A DNA stretch of 64,000 bases from assembly GCF_000315625.1 (NCBI RefSeq), contig NW_005434645.1, forward strand, positions 461,455 through 525,454, in the 5' to 3' direction. The stretch comes from Guillardia theta CCMP2712. Taxonomy: Eukaryota > Cryptophyceae > Pyrenomonadales > Geminigeraceae. Within the stretch, counting starts at the first letter, position 1, and each line of letters opens with the position of its first letter. Under the pieces are notes generated by a model, which searched no databases, had not been told where the DNA came from, and was given only the letters and a program-made list of their open reading frames with translations. Below, one piece after another: positions 33,262 to 44,993 of the stretch. A program made the position numbers and the translations under genes.

Positions 33262-34334
33262 GCATTCAACTACATCTCAGTCTCTTATACATATCACTGT
33301 AGATTCGAACACGTGTAAGACATGATCTTCGCCATTCTTCCATCGCTCACACCGGCATAGCACTCGCTTACCTTGTACTGTCTTCGTCACTGCCATCTGA
33401 CCTTGCCGCCCTTCGGTTCCAAGGACACTTCCACTCTCATAGGAAATAATCACATATGAAGAATTGCTGCCCTTTTACCTCTTCTAATTCCGGATTACAA
33501 ACTTTGTAACGTGGAAAGTTTGCGAAGTTTCTCCTCAAAGTTTCAAAGGTTGACCGTAGGAAGTTGGGGGGTCAAATGGAGGTTCCCCCTTTATATTTTA
33601 AGTTTGTACCGTAAGTTTTAAGGTTTTAAGAAGGTCGGTAGCCCGTACCAATCAGCTAAAAAGAAGCAAACTGGTGGGTGGGGTACTCTCTCTTGATACA
33701 GAGAAGTGGGTGGGGTGTAAACTACAGCAGCATTTGTACCTGGAATGGAATACCAAGGACGATTGTATAATATTTTCAACATACACAAGAGCTTGTAGAA
33801 ACTATTTTTGGAAATGTAAAAATATGTAATATATTAAAAGTATTTTGTATTTTAGTTGGTTGGGAGAAGTGACGGGGACAGGGGCAGGATACGCTTGATA
33901 AGTTTGAGAGGAGAAACAAGGGAGCGGGAGAGGAAAAATGAGCAGAGGAACAAGAATGGACGAGTACAAGGTTGAGAACGTGTATGTTGAGGTCATGAGC
34001 CTGTCTAAGTGTTAGCAGAGGAGGAGGAGGAGGAGGAGGAGGAGGAGGAGGAGGAGGAGGATTTGCTGTTCGAGCACCGAGAGATGGATTTGAAGGAGCG
34101 GAAGCATGAGCCAGTAGCATGAGCAACGAGTTAGAACGCTCGTACCAGTTTGACGTGAGTATCCAACCATCTGAAGGGGATCCGAATTAAGTAGAAGATA
34201 CCAAGGTGTGGTGAGATGTACCAAAACGCTGCTCCAACAGATGACAACCCTGGTGTATGACAAACAGTGGAAAGCCTCCTGTTTTCACTCGACGAGATCA
34301 TCTGCTGATTCTAATGTTTGCTCCATCGATCAGG
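33262..34334. other. Intergenic, AT-rich, with (GAG)n and GGGTGGGG tracts
   Basis: No gene is supported. There are GTGGGTGGGGTAC and GTGGGTGGGGTGTAAAC tracts at about 33674-33720 and a (GAG)n run of about 14 units at 34019-34062. The last part is the presumed promoter and 5' UTR of the cortactin-fimbrin gene. Confidence 0.5.
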
Positions 34335-37233
34335 ATGTCTGATGACGAGTGGGAAACGGATCCTGATTTCGTCAACAATCAATCTGAGGAGGAACAAAGA
34401 TGGGGCAAGTCAAGAGATGGCGTGCAAAAGGTGGACATGAATTCCCTCAAGGAAGACGTGATGAATGCCGAGAAAGAAAAGGTGAGTGCAGAGCTAAGAA
34501 TCCCTTGGTTCTGACAGTTTGTCCAGGCGAAGGCTAAGTTCGTGTGATCTCCAACGTACATCTTCGCACTTACTCCCACTCAGGAGCGGATTTCAACGTG
34601 GCTACGGAGGCGAATATGGACTGGAGTCCTCTGGCGATCAGACCACGGTTGTTCTTTGAGTTGCTCATCGGATTCACCGTTTTCTGATGGTTGACTAACA
34701 GGCAGCAAAGCCAGGAAAGAAAGTTTGGCAACCGTCAGTGTTTCACTGCTTCGTCCCCTCCCAATCTCACATGGTGGCCTTGCAGGAAGAACAGCTTCGA
34801 CGACAAGATGGCCTCGCAGCTCGACAAGACGAACAAGTCGGTGGGAAAGGCTCAACCTTGATCCACCTTGTTCTCTCCATCTCATACCATGACAGCTCGG
34901 GGAACCCAACGACACTTCGTCGGCTCCAGCTCATCCTTTGGCATCGAGCACCCAGCATGTACAAACCACCTCCAGTCCGAACGAGCCCGCAAAGGCTGAA
35001 TCTCCTCCCCCGCCCGCAAAAGCTGCTTCTCCCCCACCCCCCTCGAGCAGGCCGACTCCCCCACTCCCCAGCAAGGAGCAAACCAAGGCGGCGGCTCCCC
35101 CAGAGCCCAGCACCCCCCCTCCTGCAGTGGCCCCCAAGCCTCCTGCGAAGACTCCTCCCCCCAAACCTCCAGGTCCTCCTCCTTCTCAGGCTCCAGCGAG
35201 CCCAGGAAAGCCTATCTCCCAGGATGAGAAGACAGTCGAGGAGGGGAACCGGTTTTCTGCAGACCTGCGCGCGAAGGGTCTGGAGGTGAGAGAGGGCGCA
35301 GCCATTTCTTTGCACCTGCTAAATATGCTCAGGCGATCTCCACTGCAGACTCAAACTTGACCAGGAGAGATGGCAAGCAACGAATGCTGACCATCCCTTC
35401 TTTCTGACTTGCTGGGCAGGTGAAGCTTTCGGGGCATATCACTCTTACGGTCAGGAGAAGGTCGAGGTAAGATAGCTCGCTTCCAATTCGAATGAATCTC
35501 ATGCACGTTTCTCAAGGCATTCACGGAGTACATCAACTACACGCTGCAGTCAGATGCAGACCTTTCAGGTGTGCTCCCGATCGATCCGGTCTCAGGAGAT
35601 CTCTTCAAGGTTAGGATGGGGAGGAGGGTCGGCGAGTGGCAGGGGCTGAACCTTGGTGGCAGGTGATTGCCGACGGCGTCCTGTTGTGCAAGCTCCTCAA
35701 CAAGACTCAGCCTGGGATTGTTTTCGAGAAGGCCATCAACCTCAAGATCAAGTCAGTGCACCACAAGGTGGAGAATCAGAACTTGGCGATCAACTCAGCC
35801 AGAGCGATCGGTTGCAACGTCATCAACATCGGAGCACAAGACCTGATCGACGGCCGACCGCACCTTGTCCTTGGGCTCCTTTGGCAGATCATCAAGATTC
35901 TCCTCTTGAAACGAGTCTCCCTCAAGGAGCATCCTGAACTCGTCCTCCTCCTCAAGCCTGGCGAGGACCTGGCGACGCTGCTGAAGCTGCCCAAGGAAGA
36001 GCTGCTGGTGCGATGGGTCAACTTTCACCTGGTGAATGCGGGGTGCGAGAAGAGACTTTCCAACTTCAGCAGCGACGTGAAGGACTCTACCATCTACATC
36101 TACCTCATGTCTCGCATCTGCCCCGAGCACTGTGACCTCAGCCCACTCCAGGAAAAGGACGAGAGAAGAAGAGCGCAGAAAGTGTTGGATAACGCGGCCA
36201 AGATCGGGTGTAAGACAACCTTTGTGAAGGCAAACGACATCGTTGCTGGCAACAAGGACCTCAACTTTGCTTTCACCGCCCTCCTCTTCAACGAACATCC
36301 TGCGCTCTATGTGGACGACACGAGCAACCAAGTGGAGGTCGCAACGCTGTTGGAGGACGATAACGCAGAGTGCACGAGGGAGGAGCGCGTGTTTCAGAAC
36401 TGGATGAACAGCCTGGGAATCGACGCGCAAGTGCACAGGCTGCTGGAGGACTGCAAGACGGCAGAGCCGCTGCTACAGGTGATGGAGAAGCTTAACCCGA
36501 CGGTGGTCAACTGGAAGATGGTCAACAAGAACCCGCGCGTGCAGATCAAGACGATCGAGAATTGCAACTACATGGTGGAATGCGCCAAGGCCCTCGGCCT
36601 TCACACGGTCAACATAGGGGGTAAGGATATTCACGATGGCAACGCGAAGCTCGTCCTCGGCCTCGTGTGGCAGCTGATGCGGCATGACACCATGTCGCTA
36701 CTCGAGCGACTGGGAGGAAGCTCGAAGCTCTCCGACTCTGACCTGGTCCAATGGGCCAACGACAGAGTGCAAGCTCACTTCAACAGCTCCTCGCGCAAGG
36801 TATCAAGCTTGAGCGACCCCTCCATCGCTACCTCGCTCTTCCTCCTCCAACTCTGCGAGTCAGTAACTCCAGGTCGCTCTGCCCCCTCGTCTCTGTCCCC
36901 CTTCTCACAGGCGTGCAGGACTTGTCGACTGGGACATCGTCACCGAAGGATCGACAGACGAGGATCGCGAGCACAACGCTAAGGTCAGCTGGACTCTGCT
37001 GTGATGAGTTTGGTGTTAACGCTTGTCGGTGCAGTACGTTCTTAGTGTAGCGAGGAAGATGGGGTGCGGGATCTTTCTCCTGTGAGTAGATGAGCCTTTG
37101 GGCATCATCAGAACTCAGTGACTGACGTCGAGGTGGTAGGTGGGAGGACGTCGTCGAGGTGAAGCCCAAGATGCTCATGACTTTCCTCGGGTCTGTCATG
37201 GCAGTCCAGCGTCAGAAAGCTGCGCCATCATGA
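34335..37233 (+). CDS. Cortactin-fimbrin fusion: Arp2/3-binding N-terminus plus four CH domains, about 771 aa
   Basis: Twelve exons join in phase: 34335-34481, 34527-34543, 34584-34647, 34702-34733, 34786-34840, 34896-35285, 35365-35466, 35517-35609, 35663-36872, 36919-36983, 37035-37081 and 37140-37233. Together they give 2316 nt ending in TGA. Residues 1-25 hold the cortactin/HS1 acidic signature (DDEWETDPDFVNN, EEEQRWG), which binds Arp2/3. Next is one cortactin-repeat-like GFQRGYGGEYGLE, a short helix and a Pro-rich region of about 80 residues (PPPPAKAASPPPP). The fimbrin/plastin core follows: SYGQEKVEAFTEYINYTLQ, DGVLLCKLLNKTQPG, HLVLGLLWQIIKI (CH1), LLVRWVNFHLVNAG (CH2), ERVFQNWMNSLGID with LVLGLVWQLMRHD (CH3), and LVQWANDRVQAHF to KPKMLMTFLGSVMA (CH4). 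The EF-hands usual before CH1 are absent. It should bundle actin filaments and could couple this to branched nucleation. Confidence 0.8.
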
Positions 37234-38587
37234 GAGCACGGCCGGGCGTTGTACTAAGCTTAAGAGTGTTGAAGTTAAAACTTGAATCACGACAATGGCA
37301 GCCCCGGCAGCCCGACGCTGCCCGGGCCGGCGTCCATCATCGGAGTCCGGACCCGGCGGTGCCGGGGGCAACTGATCAGTCAGACTCTCAGTTCCCCGGT
37401 CCCAGTGCCAGTGACTGAGTCACCGTGATTCCAGGTGTACATTCCTAGTGTCACATTCCCGGCGGCCCGGGCACGGGGAGGGATGAGGTCTGTGGAAGAG
37501 TCAAATGTGGGTGGGTGGGTGGGTAGGTGGGTCGACGGGTAGGTGGGTGGTGGAGCATCAACTTTTCCAAATGGGTGGGTCTTCATTATGTTATCAGAGG
37601 GGGTCACAATATTGGATACGTTTGACTAAGGGGGTACGGTTGGGAGGGGTACCCCACCCCCTATGGGGGTAAATCCTTTCAGATATGGTACGTGGATGGG
37701 TCCAAGCATCCACCCACGTGGTACCCCTACCCCTCTGTACAAGCTACAACTATGTACCCTACCTTGGCCTTGAGAATAAGATATGTCAGTACCGGTAGTT
37801 GGATCATCTTTACCACCCCGGGTACCCTCATGCAATACCGGTGCTTTTTCGAATCGGAAGCATGCTGCGAAAATTGAGATGCGAAAGCTCAGCATTGCAG
37901 TTGACGATGAAGTGAAGGAGAGAAAGGATAGAGGTTTTCATGCGTGTGTTGAAAGAACATCAAGATGCACGATGAAAGGTGCTCGTTCGAGTAGACAGAT
38001 ACGATGGAGATGTCGCGAAGAGACAAAAATTGGCAGAAAAGGACTGACCGCAGTATTTCTGGTCGAACGGCATCTGATAGCGAAGAGAAGGCATGATTCA
38101 GTCTCGTGTACTAGATAGTTGTGATTTTGGGCGGTTTTCTGATAAGATCCAAGCCGGGTATGACTCTTTCATGGATAGACAGAGCTCTGTGCTCCTACAT
38201 GATGAGAATCTTCGAAAGGTAGCCAATCGCAGAACCTATGAGACGATATCACAGAGCCACGTGAGAAGAGATGCAAGGATAGTAGTCTCATAGGACTCGC
38301 AAGTATGTAGCAGATAGCAGTCGCCTTATTTAGTTGGCAGGGTAGCGTTCAAGGATAACAGACAGAAGTGTAAGCGCAACGGAGGAAAGGGGTTGGAGAT
38401 GTAGATATTTTATACAGTCTCCTGGCTGTCTGCCTCCTCCATTTGCTCATGCTGACCCAATACCTCAGGTGTCTCCCATGGACCTAACTCTCCAGCGAGG
38501 ATCCTGAGCAGCAAGCCGAGACCTTGCTGCTGCCCGTTGGAAGAGTGAAATTTGTGTTTGGTCCCTTGGTCAATCTATCACTTCAAG
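37234..38587. other. Intergenic with a full composite repeat
   Basis: A GC-rich block at 37295-37365 (GCCCGGGCCGGCG, CCGGACCCGGCGGTGCCGGG) is followed by TGATCAGTCAGACTC and CACCG. After it come GGGTGGGTGGGTAGG tracts (37510-37545) and GGGGTACCCCACCCCC (37645-37660). The remaining part up to the kinesin start shows no gene. Confidence 0.5.
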
Positions 38588-41500
38588 ATGAGAGATGATA
38601 GTCTGGAGGAAGGAGATTACGAGAACTCTGACTCTGCTGGGAACAACTTCAAGGTTGTCGTCCGTGTAAGGCCCCCGCTCCCCCGTGAGCTGAATGGAGA
38701 CAAACGTTTCCAAAACATCTTCCGGATAGCCGAGGATAAACGTATCACCGTCTCAGAGAACCTCTCCGCCCTCGACGATCCTCGTGCAGAAGACTTGTCC
38801 TCTGGGAACTTCAGCACTTACACGTTCACGTTCGACCATGTTTACTCGGAAGACAGCAACCAGGCTGATGTGTACAACAACACTGCAAGGGACGCCGTCC
38901 TGTCGAGCTTGCAGGGTTACAACGCCTCGATCATCGCCTATGGACAGACAGGGACGGGAAAGACGTACACGATGGAAGGAGAGCAGGCGCCGAAGCTGCG
39001 CGGCATCATTCCGCGAGCAACAGAAGAGATCTTCGACTTCATTGAGAACGCGGTGTCGGAGAGAAAGAAGTTTCTAGTTCGAGCGTCCTACCTGCAGATC
39101 TACAACGAGGTCATCTCCGACCTTCTGAAGCCTGAGAGAACCAGCTTGCAGATCCGAGAGGACAAGAGGAGAGGAGTGTTCGTGGAGGGGCTCTCAGAGT
39201 GGGTCGTGCGATCACCCAAGGAGGTTTCTGGGCTGATGCAGCGAGGGGCCATGACCCGCGCCACAGCGAACACGAAGATGAACGAGATCTCCTCGCGGTC
39301 TCACGCCGTCTTCATCATCATCGCCGAACAGCTCGAGTACCTTGACGAGGACTCTAGCAACGGAGAGGACCGCCGAGGGCAGACCTTCAAAGTCGGCAAG
39401 CTCAACCTCGTCGACCTTGCAGGGTCCGAGCGCGTCCGGCTGACGGGCGCAACAGGGCGGAGGTTGGAGGAGAGCAAGAAGATTAATCAGTCGCTGTCAG
39501 CCCTGGGGAATGTGATCGCAGCGCTGACGGACTCGAAGGGGAGGCAGCACATCCCCTACCGTGACTCGAAGCTGACCAGGATCCTGGAGGACAGCCTGGG
39601 GGGGAACTGCCGGACTACCATGATGGCGATGATATCCCCTGCTCTAGAGTCTTTCCCCGAGTCTCTCTCGACGCTCAAGTTCGCTAACCGAGCGAAGAAC
39701 ATCAAGAACCAGGCGATGGTCAACGAGGACCTCGACCAGCGGGGCCTGCTGAGAAAGTACGAGCTCGAGATCCGCAAGCTGAGAAACGCGCTCGAGAGCA
39801 AGTCGAAGGAGATTATCGACAAGAGAAAGATTCTGCAGCTGGAGGAGCTCAGGAGGAGGGCGGAGGCTGACAAGGTCGCGGCTCTGAGCGCCCTGGAGGA
39901 GCGATCGCGCGAGTTCATGCGAGAGAAGCAGGAGAAGAGGAAGTTGGAGCTTCGCCTTCACAACATGAGCAGCCAGCTGCTCATAGGAGGAGGCGAGAAG
40001 AGCATGGAGAAAGATGTGGAGAGCACCGTGGCGTTTCGAACAGCGTTGCGCAACGAGCACGAGAGAATCCACTCCGAGTACGTGAAGAAGTTGGAGGACC
40101 TGGAGAGGGAGCGGCAAGTGCTGGAGGAGGACAAGTCGCAGGTGGATCGGTACAAGCAGCTGCTGATCAAGCAGCGAGACATCATGATCGCCCTGACCTC
40201 GAGGCTCAACGAGCGCGACGACACGATCATGCGGCTGCAGGAGGAGCTGGACGCGTACGACAGGCACCAGCGAGACCTGGAAGACGAGCTGGACAGGAAG
40301 ACAGCTGGGCTGATCCACCTGCAGAGGATCGCGATGGAGCAGGCAGGCAGCTCAGAGACGAAAGCGAAGATCATGCAGGTGCTCTCAGAGTTCGAGTACG
40401 GAAGAGACTCGCCAGAGACTTCGGATGGGAACGTGTTCTCTGCCTCCGACGACCGAACCTCTCACGCCTGGACGGAGGAGGGGAGGAGCGAGCAGCGCAG
40501 TGCTCCTATGGACGAGATTCCTCCAGCGCTGCAGGCAAAGATCGACCGGATCATCCAGGAGGAGATCGAAGAGAGGATCGACAACCTGAGGAGGGAGCAC
40601 GAGCAGATGAATGGGACGGGAGCAGACGCGAAACTGCAGGAGCAGGCGAAGAGTCTGCAGGAGGCCAACGATAGACTGAGTCATCACTGCCGGTCACTGG
40701 AGGCGAGGATCCGGGAGATGGAGGCGCGAGACGTGAGCGGCACGAGCAAGAGCCTCGGGACAAGCACGAGGGAGGCTGAGCTGCTGAGGGAGCAGGAGGA
40801 GCTGCGATCGCAACACTTGAAGTTCAAGCAGGAGGTGACCGTAAGGATCAGTCAGAAGAACAAAGTGATCAAAGACCTGGAGGAGGAGTTGGCCGCCTTG
40901 AAGCAGCAGCCCAGCTCTGGTACTCCTTTGCTCCTACCTCCACTCCCCACTCCCCCCTTCTCCTTCCCCTTCCTCCTTGTTCTCTACTGTCCTACCACCA
41001 TGGTCTTTTCCGTTCTTTTGTTTGATCACACCTCATATAGCAGACTCAAGCTTACCGTGGAAGAATGCCTACAATGACGAGCAGCGATCAAGAATAGCGA
41101 TGGAGAAGGTTCCTTCCGCACCAGTCGCCGTGGTTGTGACTTTACATCCTCAGGAACTAACAGAGGAGAAGAAAAGATCAGCAGAGCAGGTACACACTCG
41201 CTCGTTCTCTTTCCTCCTTCCTTGCATCCCTCCTCATCCTCCTCGCTCCTTCCCCTTCTTGCTTTCCCTCTCATCCTGCTTCATTCTTTGATTTTCGAGA
41301 GCAGCAACACAAGATTGGCGTTCTCAAGCACTACTGCTCCATGAACCAGAAGGAGAGGAACGCTCTTCGCACCATCATGGAAGTGAAGATCAAGGGCCTG
41401 GTGCGCCTCCTCCTCTTCCTCTCCTCCTCCTCTTCCTCCTCCTCCAGGGATTGACTTTGTTCAGGTTGATATCATCAAGGGAGCAGCGCAGGAGGCGGCT

Positions 41501-41664
41501 CCTGATGCCTCCATGCTGCATGACCGACTGCATGCCCTGCAGAAGGTAAGCCAGCTCCCCCGCTCCTCCCTTGCTCCTCCTCACTCCTCGTGCAGATCGT
41601 TAACGCGAGCGTGAATGCGATGCGCACAGAAGACCAGAACGGCGACAGCAACAAGCAGGCTTAG
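38588..41664 (+). CDS. Kinesin with N-terminal motor and coiled-coil stalk
   Basis: The start is ATG 38588 (MRDDSLEEGDYENSD); the frame is open upstream but without an ATG. The motor domain occupies residues 20 to about 385: KVVVRVRPPLP, the P-loop AYGQTGTGKTYTM near residue 117, switch I NEISSRSHAVF, switch II LVDLAGSERVR, and YRDSKLTRILEDSLGGN. The neck runs on from NEDLDQRGLLRKYELEIRKL into a long coiled coil (for example REKQEKRKLELRLHNMSSQL and ERDDTIMRLQEELDAYDR). The large exon probably ends at 40919 (PSS|G). Further small exons read SSLPWKNAYNDEQRSR, QHKIGVLKHYCSMNQKER and MRTEDQNGDSNKQA, stop 41662-41664. A plus-end-directed microtubule motor is expected from the N-terminal motor. 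The subfamily was not assigned; no tail cargo domain is recognised. Confidence 0.9.
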
Positions 41665-41727
41665 AGCAGCTGACCTCCAGCTGGGCTGATTAGAGCTAAG
41701 CTAGGCGATGAAGGGACTAGTCTTTAC

Positions 41728-42573
41728 TCACACCCGCCACACTGCCACCTCCTTCACGTCCCATCCTGACTTGGTTCCTGCGAGCGAGAAGGGCAGGCTG
41801 GCTCCAGGAGGAATACGGTAGGAGCTGGGGGAGACGTCGCTCGAGGAGAGGGCGAGGACGTCGAGCTGCAGCGCAAGAGCTCGACCGAAGCAGGGGCCGA
41901 GGTCAGGGTCGTGGAAGACAGCATGCGAACTCGTGCTCCTCTGCGAGAGCTTCACCGGAGGCTTCTTGCTCTGACCGTCGCTGAGGACGAAGAGGAAGGC
42001 AAGTGGGTCCTCATGGAACTGCCCGCGGCTGCTGGATCGCCAGGAGAGGGAGGAGAAGCCTCCGAACATCCTGCCGTTGGCGAGGAGCACGACGGTCAGA
42101 GTCGGGCCCTTGAGGTCCACAGCCCTATGGAAGGAAGCGTTGAAGAAGCCGTCGCGGGAGCCGAGGTAGAGCAGATGCTTCTCGTCCAGCCTCTTGCTGC
42201 TGCCCGTCCCCTCGTACACCTGCTTGTTGATCCAAAAGCACTCTCTGAGCCCGAGTCGTAGCCCCCCGCACTCAGCGTCCGGTCCCGTGTCCCCTCCTCC
42301 CTTCTTCTTCACCGTCCTCGACACGACGTAGGAGTCGAAGCTTGCCTTGAAGAAGTCGGTGTCCAGCTCTGTGGTGTAGAACCTCTTCATCCTCACCGGG
42401 GCCCTCCTCCGCTGGCGAGCGAGAATCTCATCCGCGCTCTTGGCATGCGACAGCCTGCCCCTCACCATGTTCGCATCCAGCTGGATGTTGGTACGAGGCA
42501 GCTCTCGCTTCTTGACTGTCAGTTCGTCGAGCGACTTGGAGGTATCGGTCATCATGATGTGATGAGACATCAC
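41728..42573 (-). CDS. TLDc-domain protein, about 281 aa
   Basis: The C-terminal half matches the TLDc fold. Motifs are LLYLGSRDGFFNASFHRAVD, KGPTLTVVLLANGRMFGGFS, DPLAFLFVLSDGQSKKP and a C-terminal strand pair (WDVKEVAVWRV). TLDc proteins are linked to oxidative-stress protection and to binding of the V-ATPase. The N-terminal 90 residues are basic and disordered (LARQRRRAPVRMKRFY). The start used is the first Met, but an upstream exon ending INIYDFRLNPG could exist. The gene converges on the kinesin gene, with 63 bp between stop codons. Confidence 0.75.
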   Translation of the reverse strand: MMSHHIMMTDTSKSLDELTVKKRELPRTNIQLDANMVRGRLSHAKSADEILARQRRRAPVRMKRFYTTELDTDFFKASFDSYVVSRTVKKKGGGDTGPDAECGGLRLGLRECFWINKQVYEGTGSSKRLDEKHLLYLGSRDGFFNASFHRAVDLKGPTLTVVLLANGRMFGGFSSLSWRSSSRGQFHEDPLAFLFVLSDGQSKKPPVKLSQRSTSSHAVFHDPDLGPCFGRALALQLDVLALSSSDVSPSSYRIPPGASLPFSLAGTKSGWDVKEVAVWRV

Positions 42574-43411
42574 CCCGGGGTTCAGTCGGAAGTCGTAGAT
42601 GTTGATGCTGTCCGATCACTCTGTTGTCATGCTCGGATGGATGCTCACTTCCACTTCCTCCTCCTCGCGTCACTCGATGACGCTACGATATCTAAACCTT
42701 CAACGGGGCTTCGTCAAGCGGCATCGACAGTTCTCTCATCTCTCCTTTGCTTCTGCTCCCATCTTGTAACCTCCCATGGCCCTATACCAAAGAGTGGCCG
42801 AATTTCGCTGTCTCTGAACGCAACAAGACAAACCTAATAAATGAGATCATCGCAATTTCTGCCCTGCATGATAATCCTTGCATACCGATGAGGCGAGCCT
42901 GACAAGACGCTTCGGACCGTTGGAACAGATCCGACTGTCAAGTTTTTAGGTTCGGTCGCTATTGGCGGCCGCGGTCAACACGTGACGGCCCCAGTGACCG
43001 GGTGGCCCCCAGGCCTGGCGCCGGCCGGGCCTGGCGGCCAGTTCGGATTTTCGGCGAGGCCGTAGGCTCAGTGCAGTGCCATATTACTACGGCCGGGCAG
43101 TGATTTAGTATGGCTCCGGCGACGGCTGCCATCCACTGGCCCATACCGTCTACTAGTGAGGATGATACGGATCGAAAGGTCCAGCATGTATTAAACAACA
43201 TCATCGGGTGAAGGCTCAGTCACTGGTAGTGAAGTGCCTTCAACTGAGGCCGACCTGACGTTTGCTGGTATGAAATAACAACTGAATAACTTGATTCCGA
43301 TCCTATTCCCCGACTCGCGAATATGGAGCTCGGAGAGATTCCCATGCTTCAGTCAGAGACCTATCTCCTCCCTCCCTCCCTCCCTCCCTCCCTCCGAGGC
43401 TCCCTTCCTAG
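42574..43411. other. Intergenic with GC-rich repeat block
   Basis: No gene is supported. At 42958-43045 there is a GC-rich block (GGCGGCCGCGG, CAGGCCTGGCGCCGGCCGGG) with short palindromes. A (CCCT)n run lies at 43368-43396. Confidence 0.5.
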
Positions 43412-44010
43412 TCATCGGTACTTCTTTGCTCCGGCAGCACTGGCACTTTCCAGGGCCAGCAGGAAGCGCAAGCAGGGGAAGCCAAGGACAAAGGCACCTG
43501 CGAACCAGGAGAGCTCTATGCTCCAGTGAGCTGTCTGCTGCCCATCGCCTCCTCCGCTCCCTCACCATTCAGGGTGCCTGCTTTAAGTTTCCTGGCCTTG
43601 ACAAAGGCAACCTGGAAGCAGAGGCTCTCAGTTGGTCCAGCAAGGAGGCCGCACGCGTCTCTCACGCAGGCTTCGAGCAAGTGAGCGGCCCAGGCTGAGA
43701 GCAGGAGGACCTTGAGGGCGAGTTGGGACCTGAAGATGGCGAGCCCGAGCCCTCTGATCGGCTCTGACGAAGGATGAGGAGGAGGCAGCAAGTAACTTGG
43801 AGGACTCACCGAGGACTCCTAGGTCACTGGAGGGATGCGCCAGGGCGATGACGGGGAGAACGACGACCATCATGACCACCTTGCAGCCGTCAGCAGCAGC
43901 AGCGATGAAACCACAAGCGCACGATCAAGGCCTCGAGGATCCCAGTCTCAAACCTCACGTGCAGATACTTGCGGGCTACCTCCATCACTCCTGCTCTTGT
44001 TAAGTCGCGG
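43412..44010 (-). CDS. Small multi-pass membrane protein, TMEM254/DUF4499-like
   Basis: Reverse-strand exons give VVMMVVVLPVIALAHPSSD, a segment containing LALKVLLLSAWAAHLLEACV, and a last exon with ELSWFAGAFVLGFPCLRFLL, then ALESASAAGAKKYR and a stop at 43412-43414. The pattern of a helix with HLLEA, a second helix with a Cys-rich cytoplasmic turn, and a C-terminal W...FxxGFPxLxxLL motif resembles the TMEM254/DUF4499 family of small membrane proteins of unknown function. The N-terminus may lie in the exon with RKYLHVRFETGILEALIVRL near 43915-43985. Start not fixed. Confidence 0.45.
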
Positions 44011-44448
44011 ACGTGCGAGGCTGAGCCTCTGACCTCGCGGAGAGTCCGAGGCATATAGCATGCGGACCTTGTTTGTCTGCCGTCTGTGTTAGGAGAAAAG
44101 TGGTTTCAACCCTGCCGTTTCCAACCTCCCCCGACGGCAGCGTGTAGCTGACTATGAAGCCCTGCTCGTCGTCTTGAGATATCTCAGCTCTGCTCAATCG
44201 TCAGCGCACATCTCTCTCCCTTCTCACTAGCAACTTGGTCGCACTCCTGGATCCCCTGCTCCAGGCGATCGCAAGGGCTGCATGCCCTGACGCGCCCGAT
44301 GTCTGCGACATCTGCAAGCAGAGTTAGCGATGCTCGCACACCAGGACAAGGAGGCCGGCACAAGGCAAGTGACAGGTATGTAAGAGTGAAGAGCCTGAGA
44401 GAGCTAGCGGAGAAACGAAGGGGCACAGAGCTGACGATTGGTACCAGT

Positions 44449-44705
44449 TGGAGGATGAAGAGGGGGGGGAGGAGGAGGAGGACGAGGAGGACGACGACGA
44501 CGAGGAGGAGGAGGAGGACGAGGACGAGGACGAGGAGGAGGACGAGGACAAGGACAAGGAGGAGGAGGAGGACGAGGAGGACGAGGACGAGGAGGAGGAA
44601 GAGGAGGAGGAGGAGGACGAGGACGAGGACAAGGAGGAGGAGGAGGAGGACGAGGACAAGGAGGAGGAGGAGGACAAGGAGGAGGAGGAGGAGGAGGAGG
44701 AGGGA
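44449..44705. repeat. (GAG/GAC)n low-complexity tract, about 255 bp
   Basis: An imperfect trinucleotide tract of GAG, GAC and AAG. It gives open frames in most frames of both strands, and none is believed to be a gene. Confidence 0.95.
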
Positions 44706-44993
44706 AGTTGAGAACATATGGGTGACGAGGAGCAACTTCGATGCGTGTAGAGCATTTTTGCAAGGGGAATCGGTAATTTAAAAGGAAGTGGTACCTTAAG
44801 CGACAAGCGTGTGGGATATGCGCCCGCTGGAAGACGCTGTGGTGGAACGACCGAAGTGGTGGTGATGGAGGAGGGAAGGGGGACGAGAAGAGGACACGAC
44901 GAGGAGAGGAGAGGAGAGGAGGAGGAGGAGAAGGAGGAGAGAAAGAGGAGGGAATGAGTTAGAGACCAAGGCGGGAAGAGGAGGAGATCCGCT
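44706..44993. promoter_or_regulatory. Purine-rich upstream flank of the plastid-targeted gene
   Basis: A GA-rich flank (GAGGAGAGGAGAGGAGG) precedes ATG 44994. This is position-based only; no defined promoter element was seen. Confidence 0.2.

Noticed and set aside
35285-35466. Fimbrin starting as a separate gene after the Pro-rich exon
   Set aside because: No in-frame ATG precedes the CH1 exon, and an in-phase acceptor at 35364 links it to the upstream exon; transcript data are still needed.
44448-44781. Long open frames of acidic, basic or Pro-rich residues on both strands
   Set aside because: They arise from a (GAG/GAC)n tract that lacks stops in nearly all frames, and no protein-like complexity is present.
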